Assembly: GCA_029721515.1 (NCBI GenBank)
Contig: CM056556.1
Span: 5,518,501-5,582,500 of the forward strand
DNA length: 64,000 nt
From: Synanceia verrucosa
Taxonomy: Eukaryota > Chordata > Actinopteri > Perciformes > Synanceiidae
Reading direction: 5' to 3'
The notes below the pieces were generated by a model, which saw only the letters and a list, made by a program, of their open reading frames with translations, was not told where the DNA came from and searched no databases. Position 1 is the first letter of the stretch, and each line of letters starts with the position of its first letter. The translations under genes and the position numbers were made by a program. Positions 24,064 to 34,830 of this stretch are shown one piece after another.

Positions 24064-25199
24064 TGATTCTTGAACAACTGAATGTGGCGTAGTATATGGT
24101 CTAAGTAGATAGTGTTGCGACAACGCCACCTGGGGTAATTTCACCCACAGGAAATTCTAAATTTCCACTTTCACTTGTAAGGTCACAGGTTCATTGACAC
24201 CACAGGGACAAGAGACGGTTTTCAAAGTTAACAGATTTTATTACACAATCTAATTTATAACAATGACCAAGTCAATAATTTACATACATGCACACACACA
24301 CACACACACACACAGACACACACCAGTTACCACAATACTAATAATAGTAATAGTAATCATAAAACCAGCACCAGGTAGGAACAGAAATTAAAGGGCAGGG
24401 CTGAGGCTTACCAGGCGGCAGGGACAACTCAAAGTAAGAAGGTCCGATAACTAAAACACCCGTGACACCGCACTCACATAGCAAAGAGCTAAATCGTGAA
24501 GGGGACCACCACCAAGGACTGGAGTTCCGCCTCTGGGCCACAGCACCTAACCAAAAACAAGAAACAAATTAGACACACGCCAAAGGTGCTGCACAGTACT
24601 GGTGCAAAACAAACAGTTAAATAAAATAAACAAACGTAGGAAACACAAAGAACAACTAACAATAATACAATCACATCAATTTAATATAACATAAAATGTG
24701 TCTGCTGTGGAGCACATTCACTGGCAGCCACAACGGCTACCCAGTGGAATGGGGGGCTGGGTCCCAAACAATTGGAATTACCACAGCGCGTCGAATATGC
24801 AGATTAAAAGGGGAACCAAAACAGCAGCATGGATCCAGGGACACAATTTAGCACAGCCTCACTCCACAATGCCAGAGTGATGCCCAAAAAGGGACGGAGA
24901 ATAAACGGCTCGTGCCACATTCAGTCACCCCGCGAAAAGAGCAGGCAACACACCCAGGAAGGACTTCTGGCGGTGTGTCTGGCCACCAGCCGGTCACGCT
25001 GAATGGGGAATATCGTGCCCTTACAAAGAGCCATGCCAACAGCCATGATGGCCACGCCAAACAGGCCACAGCCACCGGAAAGAAGCAGAGGACAAGGAGT
25101 GACAGGTGTGTGCGCGCCTCTATAATGAGGCTTATGAATCAGGTGGTCTGTGGTTTGGTTGGTTGTGCTGTCTATTTAGACAATGTGATGATGTGATGA
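24064..25199. other. Unclassified probably repeat-derived DNA with (CA)n
   Basis: Contains a ca run at about 24291-24315 and otherwise no recognisable gene. The location among gypsy relics suggests decayed retroelement or DNA-element sequence, but no diagnostic motif is seen. Confidence 0.4.
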
Positions 25200-25583
25200 G
25201 GGCGGCACACGTGTGGTGTAGTACTGTCGGTGTGTACTGAGTACTGTCGCCTCACAGCAAGAAGGTACCGGGTTCGAAACCCGGGCCCGGCGCCTTTCTG
25301 TGTGGAGTTTGCATGTTCTCCCCGTGTCTGCGTGGGTTCTCTCCGGGTACTCCGGCTTCCTCTAACCATCCAAAAATATGTATGGGGATTAGGTTAATTG
25401 GCTAATTTAAATTGACCGTAGGTGTGAATGTGAGTGTGAGTGGTTGTTTGTTTCTATGTGCCCTGCGATGAGGTGGAGACTTGTCCAGGGTGTACCCTGC
25501 CTTTCGCCCTAAGACAGCTGGGATAGACTCCAGACCCCCTGCGACCCTATGAGGATAAGCGGTAGATAATGGATGGATGGATG
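25200..25583 (+). repeat. tRNA-like dispersed repeat, near full length
   Basis: Starts ggcggcacacgtgtgg, has the box-B-like ggttcgaaacccggg, then gtttgcatgttctccccg, ggttaattggctaattt, ctgcgatgaggtgg, ccagggtgtaccctgcc and gaggataagcggtagat, and ends in ggatggatggatg. This is a very common fish interspersed repeat whose 3' end is a ggat microsatellite. An isolated 3' end of the same type is at about 31812-31850. Confidence 0.85.
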
Positions 25584-25822
25584 ATGTGATGATTTTTCTC
25601 AGTTCCCTTAAAGTGCTCCACAGATACCAGGTTGCAGAGAACTGAGATGGGTGACCTCTGGCTATTGGTTGTAATGGGTTACCCTATGCCCTTATTCTTT
25701 CAATCAGTTAATTATTATTTAGTAGCTTTGATATAGTCTGGCTTATCTGTTAGTGGGTTTTCCATCTATCGAGTGGGTTGTGTACGGAAACCCTGTATAT
25801 TTTCCAATCTTAAGGGAGGAGG

Positions 25823-26135
25823 TGTGATGGTTCCTGTCCTGCTCTGCCTGTTGGTCTGTTGTCTCCTCCCTTTTTCAGGAATCCATCAGGGAGAAGCAAG
25901 TCACCTGGCTGTGGGCTGGGCCAATCTTTTAAAAGCTGGCCGGCTCAGTCTCTCCCTCTCTCTCTCCACTAGCAGCATGCCTTTTGTTTGAGTATCTATT
26001 TGGTTGTTTTTTTGCTTTGCACACAACACTTCCATGCCTCCATGCACCCCCATACACCACTGATCTTACAGACATAACATTCATTTTGATATGAGTTATG
26101 TAGATTAGTTACTTTAATAAATTAATCTTGGATTT
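25823..26135 (+). mobile_element. Probable LTR of a Ty3/gypsy-type element
   Basis: A purine tract (aagggaggagg) sits immediately before tgtgatggttcctgtcctgc. That is the layout of a polypurine tract followed by a 3' LTR starting with TG. Later text includes tttaataaattaatcttgg, which could hold the poly(A) signal. The far boundary is not clear and no second LTR was found in the window. Confidence 0.5.
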
Positions 26136-26154
26136 GGAATTCTGCATGTGTGTT

Positions 26155-26430
26155 CCCCTCCTTCTTTGTCTGAGCTTTGAGCCGGTTCTTGACAGCTACC
26201 AACCCCCCCTTTTTCCCGAACAGGAGGCGGCCGCTGTGGTGCCCTCGGTGAAGGAGTATCTCCGGCGGGTACAAGGTGTTTGGAGGTCTGCCAGGGCGTC
26301 CTTTCTTCGCTCCGCCAAAAGAAACAAGCAGCTCGCGGACTCTCTTCGGTCTCCTGCCCCTGAGTATTGTCCTGGCCAGATGGTTTTGTTGTTGTCCCTG
26401 GATCTTCCCCTCGAAGTGGGCGGGTCAGTT
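26155..26430 (+). pseudogene. Ty3/gypsy-type integrase C-terminal fragment
   Basis: The plus frame reads SYQPPLFPEQE, a basic stretch (RSARASFLRSAKR) and APEYCPGQMVLLLSLDLPL. These match the region following the integrase core in fish gypsy polyproteins (YQPPLFP...PGQ.VWLSTRDLPL type). It stops just where the neighbouring kinase pseudogene begins. The preceding LTR-like sequence suggests an internally deleted element. Confidence 0.7.
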
Positions 26431-26441
26431 ACAGTCACAGG

Positions 26442-27349
26442 TCAGTTACAGTCCTCTTGCAGATGAATCATTTTGACAAAATTATGTCTCAGTGCTTTCC
26501 TGGCCATCATTCTCATCCCAGGGTCCAGATGCAGCAGCCCCTGTAACAGGTGCAGAAAATCTGCCGTGTCACTGCCATCAGTGTACTGCTGCACTGCTTC
26601 TTCCAGACATCCTTCGGTGTTTAGGTAATTCTCGTAAACGTCAGGCTTGACACCACTTGCATCCTTGTACTCTTCCGGTGTGTTCAGTCTCTTGCTGAAA
26701 TAGAACGATGTGTTTGTCCCAGCATTCAGCAGGTGGTCTCCTGGTTTACTGAGCCGCTGACAAATAGTTATCATCAAGCGGTAGAGAGATCTTGCAGGGA
26801 AGAGGTCGGTGCCAAAGTACAGAAAGGCCAAGAGACATCCCAGGCCCCACATATCGATGGCTGCAGATAGGGGGAGACCTAATATCGCCTCTGGAGCCTC
26901 TGCTTCCGCGGCTGTAATGGCTGAACTGAAATGGATCAGTCTCACTCTGAGGTGCTGCTCCTGGTAGTTGACCAGCATGACGTGCTCCGTGTTCAGGTCT
27001 GTGTGAACGATGCCAATACTTTTTAGGACTTTTAGTGCGATAAGAAGCTGATGTGCTGCAGGGCGGATTTCGTTGAGAGTCAGTCATTCGCCTCTCCACA
27101 GGACAAATGCTCAAAGACATGTGTAGCATCTCAAAGGCTACGCAAGCCATGTTTTGTGTCTTAAAATTGTCGATGAACCTCACTAAGTTAGTTTTCTCTG
27201 GGTCAAGAGCTCTGATTTTTTGAAGCATTTTCACTTCAGTAATGTAATTTTCACTCTCTTCCCGAATCTTGATGGCTGTCATTTCTGATGCTTTTGTGTT
27301 GACACACATGATGACTTCACTGAACTCTCCTGTTCGATATGAGTCAAAA
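26442..27349 (-). pseudogene. HIPK/DYRK-type protein kinase pseudogene
   Basis: Clear paralogue of the intact kinase 80 bp upstream on the same strand. One frame holds the N-lobe (GEFSEVIMCVN, TAIKI, EVKMLQKI, FEMLHMSL); a second holds the rest (EAILGLPLSAAIDMWGLGC, a C-lobe and stop at 26442). The shift between them is near 27081-27095. Catalytic motifs are also lost: the HADLKPDN equivalent reads HTDLNTEH and DFG reads HFS. The N terminus has an in-frame TGA upstream and no plausible ATG at the usual place. Even read through, it would be a pseudokinase. The gypsy fragment abuts its 3' end. Confidence 0.9.
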
Positions 27350-27390
27350 ACATGGTACTTTACAGAGTTGATGCATCGTATGTTGTTGTG

Positions 27391-28644
27391 TCACTGTATT
27401 GGCTGAGGTGTTGAGTCCTGTTTGTGTGGATTCCTATCTATCCCATTACATAAACAGTCAGTGTCTGGATCCTCCTGTTGGAAAAATGGTGGTTCTGCAT
27501 TTTCAGAACTGGAGTCATCTGAGTCATCCTGAAGGGTCACAGTCATCAGCTCAAAGGCAGATTCTGCATAAAAAGAGCTGGTGTCTTTTTTCAGGTGATC
27601 CATTGTGAGGAAACGATGCTTCAGAGCTTGTTCAGGCTTTAATCTTGTGTCAGCATTTGGATCAAGCAACTGTTCCAGGAGGTCTACGAATGCTAACCTG
27701 TCCTCAACTTCAATATCTCCAGTTTCCTTTGAGTAGTGAGCTATCACTTCTGACAAATTTCCAGCACCACGAAAACGCCACTTTGGCATTTTGGGCTTGA
27801 TGCCAGTTATGTCGCTGTACTCCTCTAGTTTCTTCATTCTCCAGCCGGGATTTGTGGAGTTACATTCCATGGTGAAAAACAGCTCTGAGTTCCACCCAGC
27901 ATTCAGCATGTTGTCTCTTGGCTTACCAAGCAGCTGATAAATAGCTCTCATGATGTAGTAAGGAGAACGCAAAGGGAAGAGGTGTATGCCTAAGTACAGA
28001 AATGCCAAGATGCATCCCAGTGCCCACATATCAACGGCTGCAGATATGGGGAGACCTAGCATCACCTCCGGTGCTCTGTAACCCAAGGCTTGAATTTCCA
28101 TTCCCACCCTTGTTTCAAAGGCTGAAAGGGCCACTCCAAAATCTATTACTTTCACCTTGAAGAGCTGATGTTGGTGGTCAACCAGCATAACATTGTCTGG
28201 TTTCAGGTCTGCGTGAATGATGGCCACACTCTTTAGTTCTCTAAGTGTGACCAGCAGCTGATGTGTGATCGGCCGGATTTCATTAAGAGACAATCGTTCA
28301 CTTCTGCATTTGATGAGGTCCCAAAGGCTCTGGTCCAGCATCTCGAAAGCAAGGCAAGACATGCCTTGGTACATGAAATTTTCTGTGCATCTCACCAAGT
28401 TTGCTTTCTCGTGGTCGAGCGCCTCGAGTTTCTGCAGCATTGTCACTTCTCTGCTGCTATAATGACTGCTTTTGTGAATTTTTAAAGCAGTCGATTCAGC
28501 TGTTTTCAAGTTGATGCACTTGGCAACATTGGCAAAACCTCCTTCTCCAATTATGGATAACAGAAGGTATTGCGTTGAACAGCTGGATATGATGTCATGC
28601 TTTTGCAACTCAGGAACCAATTGCTGATGTTTACTCATCGCCAT
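27391..28644 (-). CDS. Intronless HIPK/DYRK-type serine/threonine kinase, 417 aa
   Basis: Single open frame with a complete kinase domain (about residues 27-346): glycine loop GEGGFANV (33-40), Lys55 in ALK, alphaC Glu66, HADLKPDN (144-151, catalytic Asp146), DFG 168-170 and APE 191-193. HAD in place of HRD and the phrase LGLPISAAVDMWALGC point to the HIPK branch of the CMGC group. HIPKs phosphorylate homeodomain factors and p53, but this protein lacks the long C-terminal domains of true HIPKs (over 1,000 residues) and ends in a short acidic Ser/Asp tail. The activation-loop tyrosine of the SRYYRAPE motif is replaced (ALGYRAPE). No introns, which suggests a retrocopy lineage that expanded in fish, an inference. 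The start at 28644 is the first ATG in frame, with a second at codon 3. Whether it is expressed cannot be told from sequence. Confidence 0.85.
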   Translation of the reverse strand: MAMSKHQQLVPELQKHDIISSCSTQYLLLSIIGEGGFANVAKCINLKTAESTALKIHKSSHYSSREVTMLQKLEALDHEKANLVRCTENFMYQGMSCLAFEMLDQSLWDLIKCRSERLSLNEIRPITHQLLVTLRELKSVAIIHADLKPDNVMLVDHQHQLFKVKVIDFGVALSAFETRVGMEIQALGYRAPEVMLGLPISAAVDMWALGCILAFLYLGIHLFPLRSPYYIMRAIYQLLGKPRDNMLNAGWNSELFFTMECNSTNPGWRMKKLEEYSDITGIKPKMPKWRFRGAGNLSEVIAHYSKETGDIEVEDRLAFVDLLEQLLDPNADTRLKPEQALKHRFLTMDHLKKDTSSFYAESAFELMTVTLQDDSDDSSSENAEPPFFQQEDPDTDCLCNGIDRNPHKQDSTPQPIQ

Positions 28645-28713
28645 TTCTTACAGACAGAAAAACAGTTTTGTCTGACAAACACAGATAGTGAGACTTTACC
28701 ACCTGAAGTGTCA

Positions 28714-28781
28714 GATCAAAGGCACTATGATATTATCAAGATCAAAGGCACTATGATATTATCAAGATCAAAGGCATTATG
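28714..28781. repeat. 26-bp direct repeat upstream of the kinase ORF
   Basis: Unit gatcaaaggcactatgatat + tatcaa occurs at 28714 and 28740, with a partial third at 28766. It lies 70-137 bp upstream of the kinase start codon, where it could be 5' UTR or promoter. Confidence 0.9.
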
Positions 28782-28789
28782 TGTTGTGT

Positions 28790-29000
28790 AGGGGTGTAAC
28801 GAGATCTCATGGCACGAGATCACGCAAGACTTTGAGCTATGAGGTTGCGCCGCACCGTGGAGAAGTGGCATGTACCCAAAATCTTCTTCATGTGGATCTC
28901 CTCCTCATCAGCATAAATAAAGCCAGGGCTTTCGGCTCGATCCATAGCCTAGTAACGTGGTCGAGGTGGTCCTGATCTGCGCAGCGTGCTGCACTTTCTG
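28790..29000. mobile_element. Possible hAT-type non-autonomous element fragment
   Basis: Starts taggggtgtaacgagatctc and continues atggcacgagatcacgcaag, a phrase shared by hAT-like non-autonomous elements of fish. The opposite terminus was not identified, so the extent is uncertain. Confidence 0.4.
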
Positions 29001-29274
29001 TGTTCGGTGTGAAACCAGCTTTAGAAAGATAGTGGCAGATTTGAAGTCCCTGGCTCAGTATGTCAAATAGAGTATGATCTAAAATGCAAATGATGCATTT
29101 CTGCAATATTGGTGAGGCACATGATGAGTTACAACCTTACTTTTACTGAACTGATGCTTCCCCGGTGCTCCATGGAAAACATTGCTCTTAATGAGCACCA
29201 GCCATTGAGGAGACAGCACAGGCTAGAAAGTGCAACACCAGAAGAAAAAATGAAAATCGTTCCCCTAATATCTG

Positions 29275-29525
29275 CTGTAGAATCACCACATTCAGCTCAG
29301 ACACATCTCATCTCATGCTGCTGAAAGCACAACACTGACTTTGACTAAAAGTGATTAAATGTAGGCCTAATTTGTATGCATTATTGTTTGATTTTTATAG
29401 GGATCATATGCAATAACTTACACATTATGACCTGTAGCATCACCAAATTCAACTCAGACACATCTCACATCATGCTGCAGATACTACAACACTAATTTTG
29501 ACAAAAGAAGTGATTTAATGTATTT
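29275..29525. repeat. Diverged direct repeat pair (~90 bp, offset ~162 bp)
   Basis: The stretch at about 29275-29361 (attcagctcagacacatctc, catgctgctgaaagcacaac) recurs at about 29437-29523 (attcaactcagacacatctc, catgctgcagatactacaac). Both end in gtgatttaatgta-like text. No coding frame. Confidence 0.75.
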
Positions 29526-30703
29526 TTTCTGAACTATTTAAGGGGTAGAGTTAAATAAACTCTGTTTAATAAAAGAAATAGAGTTAAATGACCGTTTGTC
29601 CAGTCATATATTTTGTCAGTTTTCTTAAAATAATGTGAAAATATCATCTTGTCTTGTAATAATGTGAGTTGAGGTGTCAGGATTAAAAATCATATTGTAT
29701 ATTTTTAGACGTTCAGTCGGATATCAAAGCCACATCTTGCAGTTAGCGTTTGATCTGAACCCCAAAAAGCATGACTCAAACCATGGAGGACAGTGAGTTT
29801 AACTCTTAAATGATCAATAAAGTGAAGCTAGTGTGAGAGGTGGGGGGTGGTGTGGGGGCCCAGGATTTGCCCAGGATTGCGACGTGCTTAGATTCACCGG
29901 GAGTGGCGAGGGTGAAGGTGTCATGGTGCGGTGAGGAGTGGCGAGGTCAGTCCTCTTGAGAGTACTGGCTGGGCAGGGGAGATGAGACAACATGCAGGCA
30001 GAGCTCCAACAGGCGGGCAAAGCAGCAGCAAACAAAAGCTACAGAGTCTGAACGGCAACCTGGGCAAAGCAGGAGAAACACTTTAGCTACACAAGCTGAT
30101 AACTGACTGAAGCGGTGAAAACTACTGAAGAGTATGATCTGAACCACACAATCTGGCAGCCAGCAGTAGGGAATTGATTGGAGATTGGGTCCACCTGGCT
30201 GCTGCCTGTGGAAGGAAACCACAGACACACAGGACAGACAGGAGGAAGAAACACAGGAGGAAATCAGACAGGGAAACCATACAAGGGAAAAGGCAGGGCT
30301 GCCATGATGGAATCAAGACACACATGTCAGACGTCATAAGCAATTTTGTAAAAACACATTTTAACATATAATATGACATGGTCAAGCAACATTTAAAACA
30401 AGTTAGGACAAAAATGAGGGCTGCTTAAATTCAATTCAATTAATTTGTTTTACTGTACTGAATCCAGCTCTCTTACTGTGGCTCCATCACACAGATGTGC
30501 CAGTACTGCTCTTATAACACATGCATCAAGCCATGTCAACGCCATCCAACTTCAAGATGAGACCAGATTTGAAACTTTATAAAGGAAATTAGATATACAT
30601 TTTCCAAGAGAGAGGAGATACAGTGGCATGGCTTTATTGAAGAATTATTATGTACACAATATTACACATTATCTTGTTGTCAAACATAAATCTCATCTGA
30701 CAA
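29526..30703. other. Intergenic DNA, no gene recognised
   Basis: A G-rich patch near 29835-29950 and repeat-like text to about 30310, then AT-rich sequence. No exon, RNA gene or element boundary could be supported. Confidence 0.5.
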
Positions 30704-31628
30704 TACACTATATTGCCAAAAGTATTCACTCACCCATCCAAATAATCAGAATCAGGTGTTCCAGTCACTTCCATGGGCACAGGTGTATAAAATCAAGCAC
30801 CTAGGCATGCAGACTGCTTTTACAAACATTTGTGAAAGAATGGGTCGCTCTCAGGAGCTCAGTGAATTCCAGTGTGGAACTGTGATCGGATGCCACCTGT
30901 GCCACAAATCCAGTCGTGAAATTTCGTCTCTCCTAAATATTCTACAATCAACTGTCAGCTGTATTATAAAAACGTGGAAGTGTTTGGGAACGACAGCAAC
31001 TCAGCCATGAATTGGTAGACCACGTAAACTGATGGAGTGGGGTCAGAGGATGCTGAGGAGCATAGTGCAAAGAGGTCACCAACTTTCTGCAGAGTCAATC
31101 ACTACAGACCTCCAAACTTCATGTGGCCCCTTAGTTCCAGTGAAAGGAACTCTGAATGCTTCAGCATACCAAGACATTTTGGACAATTCCATGTTCCCAA
31201 CTTTGTGGGAACAGTTTGGAGCTGGTCCCTTCCTCTTCCAACATGACTGTGCACCAGTGCATAAAACAAGGTCCATAAAGACATGGATGACAGAGTCTGG
31301 TGTGGATGAACTTCACTGGCCTGCACAGAGTCCTGACCTCAACCCGATAGAACACCTTTGGGATGAATTAGAGCGGAGACTGAGAGCCAGGCCTTCTCGT
31401 CCAACATCAGTGTGTGACCTCACAAATAAACTTCTGGAAGAATGGTCAAAAATTCCCATAAACACACTCCTAAACCTTGTGGACAGCCTTCCCAGAAGAG
31501 TTGAAGCTGTTATAGCTGCAAAGGGTGGACCGACGTCATATTGAACCCTATGGATTAGGAATGGGATGTCACTGAAGTTCATATGCGAGTCAAGGCAGGT
31601 GAGCAAATACTTTTGACAATATAGTGTA
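30704..31628 (+). mobile_element. Tc1-like DNA transposon with both ends, internally deleted
   Basis: Left end tacactatattgccaaaagt and right end acttttgacaatatagtgta form near-perfect terminal inverted repeats beginning and ending in TA, as expected for a Tc1/mariner insertion. At 925 bp it is shorter than the 1.2-1.6 kb typical of full elements. The missing part is in the middle of the transposase. About 160 bp of its left end recurs at 22964-23123. Confidence 0.92.
30838..31544 (+). pseudogene. Tc1-like transposase, disrupted
   Basis: The N-terminal frame (MGRSQELSEF from 30838, then a helix-turn-helix region ending SCIIKTW) closes at 31008-31010. A second frame (31032-31544) starts in a short DNA-binding remnant, jumps across the region that should carry the first catalytic Asp, and continues into the intact C-terminal half: FQHDCAPVHKT (second Asp) and SPDLNPIEHLWDELE (Glu), consistent with the DD34E spacing of Tc1. 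Loss of the first Asp and the frame break mean it cannot be active. Confidence 0.88.
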
Positions 31629-33839
31629 TGTTGGTATACCTTAAAAAGTCCGAATTAGCCTGTATGAGTGGTTTTCAAATCTTGCTGGTGTGTCTGAATG
31701 ATGATACTGGCAGGCAGAGATGAACTGCCCTACAACAATACAACTGTCTGTTATTTCTGACAAATAAGATAAGACTAAGTGAGTAAGAGTAAGATTTGTA
31801 GCTTTTCATTTGACCCTATGTAGGATAAGTGGTTGATAACGGATGGATGAATAATAATAATACATTTTATTTATCAAAAATAAACTCACTTAAACACTTT
31901 ACAGATTGATGAATTAAAACAGACAGCTGGGCTGGGAACAAATAGGAAATCCTGCATTAAAATCAAGAGTCAGACACAGTTTTTACTATTCAAATCGTCA
32001 GGGTATAATAGAAAACAGATGCTGCTTATGGCAATGTAATATAAACCAAAACCTGTGCAGCTGTAAAAAAAAAACAGTGGTTGTTACCAAGGGGGTTAAA
32101 TGATGTGTATATGTTTGTGAATTCATGCAGGTATTGTCAATACTAACATGAAATTCCTTCCAAGTCCTTCTGCCTGCACGCTATCAGCAACATCTCTCAC
32201 ATGAAACTACTTGACCCATGATGTTTTAACAGAGATTAACATCAACAAAAGAAAAAAAAATATACTGTATGTGGCAAAAATTAAAAAAAACACAGACAAA
32301 CATGCCGCAACAATCCCCAGAGGATTACATAACATTTTCCTGAGACTGGCGGGTCACAGTGACCAGCTCATATCATTTCTATCTCCATTAGTTCTGACGG
32401 CCTCTTACAACAGCCATTATGAAACTGTCCGTCACAAAGCTGTGGCAGCTTTGGCATCCAGCGTGCTATTTGAAAGGTCAGAAAATCACCCACTCAACAA
32501 CGGCACATCTTTAACGCTGAGTATTCAGAGGTGTTAACGTTGCATGGGCACATCAGAGAAATTCACAGCTCGATAAACTGCCCAGCTACTTCCAACGTAC
32601 TGGTAGCCAGGTTCTCCAATTTTTGTGAAACTTCAAAAAGTAATTTTCCCAAAACCTGTGTATCAATCACTCACCTTGAGGCTGTGCTTGATTTCTGTTT
32701 AAATGGATTCACTGTGAAGATAAAGAAGAAGCAACTTTTTTGATACTGGTGTGAAAGATTTTGATTGGTAGACTATTTCTTCATGCATGTCTATTTGCAG
32801 ACAATGGATGCTTCCACATGTGGACAGGAGGAGCCAGGGATCGAACCATCAACCCTGTGATCATTAGCGAACCTCCTCTGCACCACAACTTTTCACGACA
32901 ACCTTTGTCCTCATTAATCAAGTTCTCATTTTCATTGACACAGGGTTTTCTCCACACCTTCAGAACGACTATAAATAGTTCCGCCTTTAGAAGTGTTTGG
33001 ACGACACATCATAAGTAGTTTGTTTAGTAGACGCAATAAGCCCTTTAATAGGAATAAAAAAAGTGAAGGAGCTTGAGCACAGACTCATAAACTAAATAAA
33101 ACTACTAACTAAGTAAAAAGCTCTGTCACAAAGCTAATGTGAAGTCAAACTGGAATTAAATATGGCGGGTGATAAAAAAGACCAAAAATCTAATAATTCA
33201 TTTTCGGGTATTGAAATATTTCCAACAGTTTCCAAACATTGTGTGTATTGTCACTGGTGTGTGTTGCCTGTCTGTTGTTCTTAACAGCCAACAATGCACC
33301 AGAGCTGTCAGTTTTTACCGTTTCCTGTAAAGCGCTCTGCGACAAAGCTGATAAAAAGTGCTCTATAAATAAACTTTATATGACCAGCCCATGATAGTCC
33401 TAGTGGTTTCATGAACAGAGAGGAGGTGCAGAAACATAACACTGGCTTTTATTTTAGTTTAACAGAAAAGAGTTGCCTTATTTGGATTCAAAGGACAGAC
33501 AAAGTTAATAAGTCAGGCTGCTGCTTTAATTTTGGAAGAATTAATACTACATGTAAAGGTTGTGCAAACAGGTGTTTTCTCTTATCAAAGCTGATTATCA
33601 ACATGATTTCATGTTGTGAATGAGCTGCGTTGAGTGTTGGCTAAAGTCACCAATAAAGATTTTCTTTTAAATAAATATCTGTTAAGTCACTATCCATCTC
33701 ACATTGCACATATTTAGGGGAGAAAACAATAATATTGTAAATTAATAAACAAAAACATGTTCTTGAAAGCTTATTCTCATGATATTCAGCCTAACCAAGG
33801 CCTCGCCATCTTTGGATGCTCTGGACATGACATCTTTTG
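31629..33839. other. Intergenic DNA with small repeat fragments
   Basis: An isolated 3' end of the tRNA-like repeat (aggataagtggttgataacg + gatgg) lies at about 31822-31850. A short (aat) run at about 31850-31862. A phrase gtaaagcgctctgcgacaaa near 33328 is typical of fish SINE tails. No gene recognised; the open frames at 32211 and 32761 lack family resemblance. Confidence 0.5.
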
Positions 33840-34400
33840 ACATTTTTTTTTACTTTATTTTGTACTTTTTCGACCTCGTACATAATGAACTTTTTTAATT
33901 TATTTGACAAGAATTAAAATGGCTTTTTCAGTACTTTTCACAATAAATTACCATGAATTCATTCACATTCTGAGGTATTTTTATGTTATTTTACAACGTG
34001 CCTTTTTTTTTTTTTTTTTTTTTTAACTTTTTTGACATACTATAAGGCGTCAAAAACGTATAGGCCTACTATACTATATGTTGAAAAAGTGTGGAAATTG
34101 CTATTTTTTTTTCAAATTTTTGACTCACAATGAAATTGCCTTTTTTATAAACAAATTTTCACCTTTTTAAAATTAAGATTATTACAATGAAATCATTCAT
34201 CATATTAGAAAAAGACATTCTGAAGACATTTTTATACATTTTAAGACGTTATATTTTTTTTGTACTTTTTCGACATATAATATGACCATTTTTTTTTAAT
34301 TTTTGACACCCGAAAAAAATGCATTTTCCCCATTTTTTTCAACATAAATTGCCACGAATTCATTCAACATACTATAAAAAACATTCTGGGGACTTTTTTT
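33840..34400. repeat. Degenerate AT-rich tandem repeat upstream of ptprj
   Basis: Three or so diverged units of about 160-210 bp. Each carries tgtactttttcgac or tttttgacatacta and then a version of atgaattcattcacattctg. Includes a poly(T) tract at about 34003-34024. Ends about 430 bp before the ptprj start codon. Confidence 0.55.
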
Positions 34401-34830
34401 CCACTAAACATGAGCTTTTCTTGCTGTTTTGTGCGTCACTGACAAATAAAAAGGGACCCCCATGATGAATTCCTCCAGCCTGAGTTATGGCAGGAATGTG
34501 GGGTGACCAGGCAGCTCTTTCAGGCTGTTGAAGCTGCGACACGTCGCTGGTGATCCTGGGAGCAGAGAGCAGAGCTGCTGCTGAGCTGGTGATGGGAGGA
34601 GAGGAGTGGCACAAACTTCACTTCAAACTTCCCGGAGTGACGCACTCCTCCCCTGCCAACAGCGAGGAGGAAAAACTTCCCCTTCTGACTTTTAATCCTC
34701 CTGATGTAACAGCCACAGTTTGAGCAGGAGAGTCTTTTCAAGCCACAGACACAGTATGGACATGAAACTTCTCAGCTGGTAGAAAAAAGTCACTCTCAAT
34801 CATCTTTTTTTTTTCTATCCAAAGCGCATC
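34401..34830 (+). promoter_or_regulatory. Presumed ptprj promoter / 5' UTR region
   Basis: A less AT-rich stretch directly upstream of the signal-peptide ATG at 34831, in contrast to the AT-rich repeats before it. No TATA box is evident. Called only on position and base composition. Confidence 0.3.

Noticed and set aside
32211..33018. Three plus-strand open frames of 70-108 codons
   Set aside because: Low-complexity N termini, no motif, surrounded by repeats; read as chance.
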